DNA of 39,009 nucleotides from Rugamonas violacea. GTDB lineage: Bacteria > Pseudomonadota > Gammaproteobacteria > Burkholderiales > Burkholderiaceae_D. The notes beneath the pieces are model-generated. The model made no database searches. It saw only the letters and a program-made list of their open reading frames with translations, and was not told the origin of the DNA. Shown one piece after another: positions 17,765-23,542 of this stretch. Location of the stretch: NCBI RefSeq assembly GCF_016461825.1, contig NZ_JAEMNU010000001.1, forward strand, positions 1-39,009, in the 5' to 3' direction. The translations under genes were made by a program, and so were the position numbers. The first letter of the stretch is position 1, and each line of letters begins with the position of its first letter.

Positions 17765-18295
17765 ATGGCTTCATCCAACCAAGGCGGCAAATCCGGCAGC
17801 GAGCAAAGCGGTAAGCAAGGCAGCGAGCATGGTGGCAAACAGGGCAGCGAGCAAAGCGGCAAGCAGGGCAGCGAGCAAAGCGGCAAGCAGGGCGGTGAAC
17901 AAAGCGGCAAACAGGGCAGTGAGCAAAGCGGCAAGCAGGGCAGCGACCAGGGCAGCAAACAAAGCGACACCAGCAAACGCGGTTTCGCTTCGATGGACCC
18001 TGAACAGCAGCGCGAAATCGCCAGCGAGGGCGGCCGTGCCGCCCACGAGAAGGGCACTGCCCATGAGTTCACTTCGGAGGAGGCGCGCCGGGCCGGCAGC
18101 ATGAGCCACAAGAACGACCAGGGTAGCAGCCAGAGCAGCACCTCCGGCAGTGCCTCGCGTTCGGGCGGCTCGACCGGCAACCAGGGCAGCGCGCGCGACC
18201 GCGATGACGACAGCAAGCAGCGCGGCACCCAGGGCGGCGGCCAAAGTGGCAGTCAGGGCGGCAGCCGTTCCGGCGGTTCGGGTTCCAAAACCTGA
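17765..18295 (+). CDS. KGG-type stress-induced protein with octapeptide array
   Basis: 176 residues, very hydrophilic and rich in Gly, Ser, Gln and Lys. The conserved KGG-family core is at about 70-110: KRGFASMDPEQQREIASEGG, then AAHEKGTAHEFTSEEAR and AGSMSH. Before it lie seven octapeptides of the GSEQSGKQ type (residues 11-66), and after it a Gly/Ser-rich tail. KGG proteins (related to GsiB and the con-10 type) accumulate under general stress or desiccation; this one is probably intrinsically disordered. AGGAG at 17753-17757 supports the start, and a strong terminator follows, so it is a single-gene transcript. Confidence 0.88.
   Translation: MASSNQGGKSGSEQSGKQGSEHGGKQGSEQSGKQGSEQSGKQGGEQSGKQGSEQSGKQGSDQGSKQSDTSKRGFASMDPEQQREIASEGGRAAHEKGTAHEFTSEEARRAGSMSHKNDQGSSQSSTSGSASRSGGSTGNQGSARDRDDDSKQRGTQGGGQSGSQGGSRSGGSGSKT
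17795..17962 (+). repeat. Tandem 24-bp coding repeat, seven units
   Basis: The unit GGCAGCGAGCAAAGCGGCAAG plus CAG recurs seven times with few changes, encoding GSEQSGKQ variants (GSEHGGKQ, GGEQSGKQ, GSDQGSKQ). The near-identical DNA suggests recent expansion and possible copy-number variation between strains. Confidence 0.9.
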
Positions 18296-18390
18296 GTCCG
18301 GCGCGGCGTCCATCCGGCGCCAAGGGCCGCGTGTTGACCTTCGGTTAGGCTGAGTCCGCCTAAGCCGGTCCGCATCGCGGCGCGGAAGAA

Positions 18391-18428
18391 AAGGGAAGTT
18401 GCGGCAGGCTGCGCAACTTCCCTTTTTT
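18391..18428 (+). terminator. Strong intrinsic terminator after the KGG gene
   Basis: AAGGGAAGTTGCG (18391-18403) pairs perfectly with CGCAACTTCCCTT (18412-18424) around an 8-nt loop, followed by a T run to 18428. It isolates the stress gene from the iron-regulated operon downstream. Confidence 0.92.
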
Positions 18429-18484
18429 GCGTGCCGTCGCCGCGCATAGATTTGTATTGAATTGTGTCAACGAAGAATTCCCGA

Positions 18485-18516
18485 TTGACTTCGCAAATGA
18501 TAATCATTATCATTTG
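18485..18516 (+). promoter_or_regulatory. Sigma-70 promoter fully covered by a Fur box
   Basis: TTGACT (18485-18490), a 17-bp spacer and TATCAT (18508-18513) form a sigma-70 promoter. The 7-1-7 Fur motif TGATAAT-C-ATTATCA lies at 18498-18512, inside a perfect 11-1-11 palindrome spanning 18494-18516. Bound Fur would block RNA polymerase. It lies 73 bp upstream of the PepSY-TM gene. Confidence 0.9.
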
Positions 18517-18588
18517 TAGTTGGCTGGCGCCGGCAAGCCCCGTGCGCCGCCCCTGCCACCCGCTGTTTCTATCATTGAAGGAAGTCCA

Positions 18589-19236
18589 TTGAGCGCACCA
18601 CAAGCCGCGCAGGCCCGCAACGCCAGCCGCGCCGTCTGGTTGAAGAACCTGCACCAGTGGCACTGGATCAGCTCGGCGCTGTGCCTGCTCGGCATGCTGT
18701 TGTTCAGCGTCACCGGCATCACCCTGAACCACGCCGCGCAGATCGAGGCCAAGCCCAGCGTGACGCGCCGGCAGGCCAGCCTGCCGGCGCCGCTGGCGGC
18801 CACCTTGACGGCCTACGCCGCCGAGCACGACGGCGACCGCGCCGCGCTGCCGGCCGCCGCCGAACAATGGTTGCGCGACACCTGGTCGCTGAAGGCCGGC
18901 GGCCGCCCGGCCGAGTGGTCGGCCGACGAGGTCTACCTGCCGCTGGCCAAGGCCGGCGGCGACGCCTGGGTGCGCATCGCGCTGCCGGACGGCGCCGCCG
19001 AGTACGAGAACACCGACCGTGGCTGGATCTCCTGGCTCAACGACGTCCACAAGGGCCGCAACACCGGCCCGGCCTGGAACTGGTTCATCGACATTTTCGC
19101 CGGCACCTGCCTGCTGTTCTGCCTGACCGGCCTGCTGATTTTGAAGTTCCACGCCACCAACCGCCCGTTCACCTGGCCGATGGTCGGCCTGGGCATCCTG
19201 ATTCCGTGTGCGATCGCGCTGTTGTTCATCCATTGA
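18589..19236 (+). CDS. PepSY-associated transmembrane protein
   Basis: 215 residues from a TTG start at 18589, chosen because AAGGAAG lies about six bases upstream and the frame before it has no other good start. Three membrane helices are visible: ISSALCLLGMLLFSVTGITL, WFIDIFAGTCLLFCLTGLLI and WPMVGLGILIPCAIALLFIH, with a periplasmic domain of about 110 residues between the first two. Histidines at helix ends (H22, H25, H48, the DVHKG histidine and KFHATN) resemble haem ligands of PepSY-TM iron reductases such as FoxB. First gene of the Fur-box operon; a membrane electron carrier is the likely role, by inference. Confidence 0.85.
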   Translation: MSAPQAAQARNASRAVWLKNLHQWHWISSALCLLGMLLFSVTGITLNHAAQIEAKPSVTRRQASLPAPLAATLTAYAAEHDGDRAALPAAAEQWLRDTWSLKAGGRPAEWSADEVYLPLAKAGGDAWVRIALPDGAAEYENTDRGWISWLNDVHKGRNTGPAWNWFIDIFAGTCLLFCLTGLLILKFHATNRPFTWPMVGLGILIPCAIALLFIH

Positions 19237-19270
19237 TTCATCCATTCATTCCCTTTTTGACAGGCACTCC

Positions 19271-19786
19271 ATGAAATTACGCTACTCCATCGCGCTCAGC
19301 ATGCCGCTGATCAGCGCCTCGGCAATGGCGGCCGATCTGGCCCTCAAGCTCGAAGTCCCGCAACTGAACGTGGCCGAGTACCACCGTCCCTATCTGGCGG
19401 CCTGGCTGGAGAACGCCGACCAGAAAGTGGTGGCCAACCTGGCCGTGCTGTACGACGTTAAGAAGAAGGACAACGCCGGCACCAAGTGGTTGAAAGACAT
19501 GCGTCAGTGGTGGCGCAAGAGCGGCCGCGACGTCGAGATGCCGCTCGACGGCGTTTCCGGCGCGACCAAGGCGCCGGGCGAATACACGCTGAACTTCCCG
19601 CTGGCCAAGGCGGCACTGGACAAGTTGCCGGCCGGCCAGTACCAGCTGGTCATCGAAGCGGCGCGCGAGGCCGGTGGCCGCGAGGCCGTCAAGGTGCCGC
19701 TGCAGTGGCCGCCGAAAAGCGCGCAGAGCCTGGCCGCCAAGGGCAAGGAAGAACTGGGCGCCGTCGTAGTTCAACTCAAGCCTTGA
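19271..19786 (+). CDS. DUF2271 protein with ApbE flavinylation motif
   Basis: 171 residues with a Sec signal peptide (MKLRYSIALSMPLISASAMA, cleavage about 20/21). The mature domain fits DUF2271: VAEYHRPYLAAWLENADQ, LAVLYDVKKKDNAGTKW, DMRQWWRKSGRDVEMPLDG, ending in GAVVVQLKP. Residues 93-99 are DGVSGAT, matching the Dxx(S/T)GA(S/T) sequence by which ApbE links FMN covalently to a Thr in NqrC and RnfG; T99 is the predicted acceptor. The gene encoding ApbE is two genes downstream. I infer a soluble periplasmic flavoprotein taking electrons from the membrane partner. Confidence 0.87.
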   Translation: MKLRYSIALSMPLISASAMAADLALKLEVPQLNVAEYHRPYLAAWLENADQKVVANLAVLYDVKKKDNAGTKWLKDMRQWWRKSGRDVEMPLDGVSGATKAPGEYTLNFPLAKAALDKLPAGQYQLVIEAAREAGGREAVKVPLQWPPKSAQSLAAKGKEELGAVVVQLKP

Positions 19787-19795
19787 GGCGAGACC

Positions 19796-20620
19796 ATGAA
19801 AAAACTGAATAAACCGTTGTTGGCGCTGGCCCTGGCCGGTTTGGCCCTGAATGCCCAGGCGCACCGTCCGTGGCTGCTGCCGTCGTCGACCCTGGTCGAC
19901 ACCAAGGAAGCCTGGGTCACCGTCGACGCCGCCATCTCCGAGGGCCTGTTCGACATCGACCACCAGCCGCTCAAGCTCGACGGCATCGTCGCCACCGGCC
20001 CGGACGGCGCCCGCGTCAACCTCGACAACGCCAGCACCGGCAAGCTGCGCAGCACCTTCGACCTGCGCCTGGCCAAGCCGGGCACCTACAAGATCAGCCT
20101 GGTGTCGCAGGGCGTGTCCGGCAGCTACAAGGACAAGGCCGGCGACATGAAGCGCTTCCGTGGCAGCGAGGAAAGCCTGGCCAAGGACGTGCCGGCCGAC
20201 GCCACCGACGTCAAGCTGACGCGCAACTATGGCCGCTTGGAGACTTTCGTCTCGACCGGCACGCCGAACGAGGCGGTGTTCAAGCCGAGCGGCGTCGGTC
20301 TGGAGCTGGTGCCGGTCACCCATCCGAACGACATGCGCAGCGGCGAGCGCGCCACTTGGCGCTTCCTGCTCGACGGCAAGCCGGCGGCCAACCAGGCCTT
20401 CAGCCTGATCCCCGGCGGCGTGCGCTATCGCGGCACCTTGGGCGAGATCCGCCAGAGCACCGACGCCAAGGGCGAGATCAGCTTCGAGCTGCCGGCCGCC
20501 GGCATGTACATGGTCAGCAGCAGCTGGCCGCTGGCCGCCCCGGCCGTCGCCGGCGCGCCACCGCCGGCGCCGGCGCGCCGCGTGACCTACGCGGCCACCG
20601 TCGAAGTGCTGCCGCAATAG
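19796..20620 (+). CDS. DUF4198 periplasmic protein
   Basis: 274 residues. A signal peptide (LLALALAGLALNAQA, cleavage before H23) is followed by HRPWLLPSST, the conserved start of DUF4198 proteins, so the mature chain begins with a histidine whose free amino group could bind metal. The rest is predicted beta-rich (WVTVDAAISEGLFDIDH, GTYKISLVSQGVSGSYKD, RNYGRLETFVSTGTPNE). DUF4198 is related to NikM-like periplasmic parts of metal uptake systems. It sits nine bp after the DUF2271 gene in the Fur operon, so iron or another metal is the plausible ligand; the actual role is unknown. Confidence 0.82.
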   Translation: MKKLNKPLLALALAGLALNAQAHRPWLLPSSTLVDTKEAWVTVDAAISEGLFDIDHQPLKLDGIVATGPDGARVNLDNASTGKLRSTFDLRLAKPGTYKISLVSQGVSGSYKDKAGDMKRFRGSEESLAKDVPADATDVKLTRNYGRLETFVSTGTPNEAVFKPSGVGLELVPVTHPNDMRSGERATWRFLLDGKPAANQAFSLIPGGVRYRGTLGEIRQSTDAKGEISFELPAAGMYMVSSSWPLAAPAVAGAPPPAPARRVTYAATVEVLPQ

Positions 20621-21864
20621 TGAGTGTGGTGAGCGGGCAGGCCAGCGGTGCTCACGGCGGGCCGGCGCTTGAGCGGGCGGGCGGACAGTTGAGCCAGCCG
20701 CTGAATCAGCCGCTGAGTCAGTCGCTGAATCAGCCGGCGAGCCGGCCGGCGCCGCCGCGCCGCGTGTTGCTGCCGGCGCAGATCAGCGATCGGCCGGCGC
20801 CAGCGCACGGCGCCATCCGCGACTTCGCCGGCGTCAGCATGGGCACCGGTTGGTCGGTGCGGTTGGTCGACCACGGCCGCGCCGCCACCTTGCCGCCGCG
20901 TTTGCAGCAGGGCTTGCAGGGCCAGCTCGACCTGGTCGTGGCGCAGATGAGCCACTGGCGGGACGACTCCGACCTGGGCCGCTTCAACCTGGCCGAGGCC
21001 GGCAGCTGGCACAGTTTGCCGGACGAATTTTTCACCGTGCTGGCCTTCGCCATGCGCGTCGCCCGCGACACGGGCGATGCCTATGATCCCTGCGCCGGCG
21101 CCATGGTCAACCTGTGGGGCTTCGGTCCGGCCGGCGGCTTCGACCGGCCCGGCTTCGTGCCACCCGACGGCGCCCAGGTGGCGCGGTTGCTGCAGCGGCG
21201 GCGCCAGGCCCGGGTCGAGCTCGACCATGCCGGCCGGCGCGCCCGCCAACCGGGCGGCGTGCTGCTCGATTTGTCGGCCGTCGCCAAGGGCTACGGCGTC
21301 GACCGCCTGGCCGAGTACCTGGAGGCGCAAGGTATCCGCCACTACCTCGTCGAGGTCGGCGGCGAACTGCGCGGCGCCGGCGTCAAGCCGGACGGCCAGC
21401 CCTGGTGGGTGGCGCTGGAACAGCCCGGCGCGCCAACGGCCGGTATGGCCACGGTCGACACGGCCACTGCGGATGCGGCCGCTGCCGATGCGGCCACGGC
21501 CGCCGCGCCGGCCGGCCCGGCCTCCGCCGACGGCGAGCTGGTGCTGGCGCTGCACGGCCTGGCCGTGGCCACCTCGGGCGACTACCGGCGCTATTTCAAC
21601 GCCGCCGCCGAGCAGTCGCAACGCTATTCCCACACCATCGATCCGCGCAGCGGCGCGCCCATTGTCAATCAATTGGCCTCGGTGACGGTGCTGCATGCCC
21701 AGTGCATGGCCGCCGACGCCTGGTCCACCGCGCTCACCGTGCTCGGCCCCGAGGCCGGCCTGGCGCTGGCCGACCGGCTTGGTCTGGCGGCGCGCTTCGT
21801 GTTGCGCACGCCGGACGGCTACACCGAACGGCTGAGCGCGACCTTCCAACAGATGCTCGCATGA
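20620..21864 (+). CDS. apbE: FAD:protein FMN transferase (ApbE family)
   Basis: About 414 residues. ApbE transfers FMN from FAD to a Thr in target proteins. Family motifs are in order: GVSMGTGWSV, DLGRFN, GAMVNLWGFGP, LDLSAVAKGYGVDRLA, YLVEVGGELRGAG, AVATSGDYRRYF, SHTIDPRSGAP and the metal-site DAWSTALTVLG. An Ala/Thr-rich insert lies at about 270-305. The start is uncertain: GTG at 20620 overlaps the previous stop (TAGTG), with GTG also at 20626 and 20629. None gives a hydrophobic signal peptide or lipobox, which is odd for an enzyme whose likely target (DUF2271) is exported. Confidence 0.88.
   Translation: MSVVSGQASGAHGGPALERAGGQLSQPLNQPLSQSLNQPASRPAPPRRVLLPAQISDRPAPAHGAIRDFAGVSMGTGWSVRLVDHGRAATLPPRLQQGLQGQLDLVVAQMSHWRDDSDLGRFNLAEAGSWHSLPDEFFTVLAFAMRVARDTGDAYDPCAGAMVNLWGFGPAGGFDRPGFVPPDGAQVARLLQRRRQARVELDHAGRRARQPGGVLLDLSAVAKGYGVDRLAEYLEAQGIRHYLVEVGGELRGAGVKPDGQPWWVALEQPGAPTAGMATVDTATADAAAADAATAAAPAGPASADGELVLALHGLAVATSGDYRRYFNAAAEQSQRYSHTIDPRSGAPIVNQLASVTVLHAQCMAADAWSTALTVLGPEAGLALADRLGLAARFVLRTPDGYTERLSATFQQMLA
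20691..20738 (+). repeat. Four imperfect 12-bp coding repeats
   Basis: Units GAGCCAGCCGCT, GAATCAGCCGCT, GAGTCAGTCGCT and GAATCAGCCGGC encode a Leu/Ser/Asn-Gln-Pro-rich stretch near the N-terminus of the ApbE protein, just before its catalytic domain. It is a low-complexity linker. Confidence 0.7.
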
Positions 21865-23225
21865 ACTTCACCAACGATCCGACCCGGCTGCTGTTACTGG
21901 CCGGCCTGACCCTCAGTTACGCCATGGTCTGCCTGGCGCCCTATCTGCGCCAGCGGCGCAAACGCCAGGCGGCGCGTCTGGCGCGCCAGCAGGCCGGCCA
22001 GGCGCCGGCTTGGCTGGTCGCCTACGCCAGCCAGACCGGCAACGCCGAGGAGTTGGCGCGGCAGACCCACGCCACCTTGGCGCTGGCCGGCATTGCCGCC
22101 CGTCTGTGCGAGCTGTCCGAGCTGACGGCGGCCGAGCTACAGGGCGCCGAGCGGGCGCTGTTCCTGGTCAGCACCTACGGCGAGGGCGACGCGCCCGACA
22201 CCGGCGCCGCCTTCGCCCAGCGCCTGCTGGGCGGCGAGCTGCCGCTGGGGCAGTTGCATTACGCCGTGCTGGCGCTGGGCGACCGTGCCTACAGCCACTA
22301 CTGCGGCTTCGGCCGCGCGCTGGACCGCTGGCTGGCCGGGCAGGGCGCCCAGGCGTTGTTCCCCCGCATCGAGGTCGACCGCAGCGCCGACGCCGCCATC
22401 GCCCAGTGGCGTCAGCAGCTGAGCCACCTGGCCGGCACCAGCGACGCGCCCGACTGGGGCGCGCCGGCCTTCGCCGGCTGGCGCCTGGCCGAGCGGCGCC
22501 TGCTCAACCCGGGCAGCGCCGGCGCGCCGCTCTACCATCTGGAACTGGAACCGCAGTCGGGCGTCTTGCCGGATTGGCAGTCGGGCGACCTGGTGCAGGT
22601 GGCCGCGCCGGCCGAGCCGGAGCGGCCGCGCGAGTATTCGATCGCCTCGGTGCCGGCCGACGGCCGCGTCCACCTGCTGGTGCGCCTGCACCGCCACCCG
22701 GACGGCACGGCCGGCCTGGCCTCCGGCTGGCTCTGCCTGCAGGCGGCGCCGGGCGAGGTGCTGCCGCTGCGGCTGCGGCCGCACCGCCGCTTCCGTCTGG
22801 AGGACAACGCGACGCGGCCGCTGATCCTGATCGGCAACGGCAGCGGCATCGCCGGCCTGCGCGGCCACCTGCGCGCCCGCGCGCTGGCCGGCCAGGGCCG
22901 CCTCTGGCTGCTGTTCGGCGAGCGCAACGCCGCCTTCGACGCGCATTACGCCGACGAGCTGGACGGCTGGCGCGCCGACGGCCTGCTCGAACGCCTCGAC
23001 CTGGTCTATTCGCGCGACCAACCGCGGCGCCGCTATGTGCAGGACCGCCTGCTCGAGCAGGGCGAGGCCTTGCGCGCCTGGCTGGCGGGCGGCGCCGCGC
23101 TGTACGTTTGCGGCAGCCTGGACGGCATGGCCGCCGGCGTCGACCGGGCGCTGCGCCAGCTGTTGGGCGGCGCCGCGCTGGACGCGCTGGCCGCCGCCGG
23201 CCGCTACCGGCGCGACGTCTACTAA
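21861..23225 (+). CDS. Membrane-anchored CysJ-like NADPH flavoreductase
   Basis: 454 residues. One N-terminal helix (about 9-28, LLLLAGLTLSYAMVCLAPYL) followed by RQRRKRQ places the rest in the cytosol. A flavodoxin domain has the FMN loop ASQTGNAEE (56-64) and STYGEGDAPDTG; the FAD domain has REYSIASVP; the NADPH domain has LIGNGSGIAGLRGHL and YVCGSLDGMAAGV, ending RYRRDVY as in CysJ. It should feed electrons from NADPH to the membrane partner (PepSY-TM). Its ATG overlaps the ApbE stop codon (ATGA), so translation is coupled. It is the last gene of the Fur operon. Confidence 0.9.
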   Translation: MNFTNDPTRLLLLAGLTLSYAMVCLAPYLRQRRKRQAARLARQQAGQAPAWLVAYASQTGNAEELARQTHATLALAGIAARLCELSELTAAELQGAERALFLVSTYGEGDAPDTGAAFAQRLLGGELPLGQLHYAVLALGDRAYSHYCGFGRALDRWLAGQGAQALFPRIEVDRSADAAIAQWRQQLSHLAGTSDAPDWGAPAFAGWRLAERRLLNPGSAGAPLYHLELEPQSGVLPDWQSGDLVQVAAPAEPERPREYSIASVPADGRVHLLVRLHRHPDGTAGLASGWLCLQAAPGEVLPLRLRPHRRFRLEDNATRPLILIGNGSGIAGLRGHLRARALAGQGRLWLLFGERNAAFDAHYADELDGWRADGLLERLDLVYSRDQPRRRYVQDRLLEQGEALRAWLAGGAALYVCGSLDGMAAGVDRALRQLLGGAALDALAAAGRYRRDVY

Positions 23226-23399
23226 ACGCCGCAAGCGCCGGCGCCGCGCCGGCATGCCGCTAATTGTTGCAGATTGTTCACATATATTGTTCCGTCGAAA
23301 TCGAAATCGGCGCATTAAGTTTTGCAAAGTTTGCAACTTGCTAAACTTGCTGCGTTTGTTTCTGATTTGTATCTGTGTTGCAATAATGTGGCTTAATTG

Positions 23400-23428
23400 C
23401 TTACACTTTTTGAAAGGCACATTAGATA
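23400..23428 (+). promoter_or_regulatory. Promoter of TonB receptor 1
   Basis: CTTACA (23400-23405), 17 bp, then TAGATA (23423-23428). The same -35/-10 layout precedes receptors 2 and 3. The rest of 23226-23542 is AT-rich upstream sequence with no Fur box and no gene. Confidence 0.7.
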
Positions 23429-23441
23429 ATTCCCTGCTGTT

Positions 23442-23508
23442 GAGCAATAAAGCGAGTTCCTTCGCGCTAAGTCGCAGCTGCCGCCCCCCGGCGACACGGC
23501 CATTGCTC
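23442..23508 (+). promoter_or_regulatory. Structured 5' leader candidate, receptor 1
   Basis: GAGCAATA (23442-23449), close to the predicted transcription start, can pair over 7 bp with ATTGCTC (23502-23508), which lies 34 nt before the ATG. The loop is about 52 nt. The same two arms occur in the leaders of receptors 2 and 3 although the loop sequence and length differ. Confidence 0.45.
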
Positions 23509-23542
23509 TGCGTTTTGTTATCCACACATCGGGAGTTACTGC

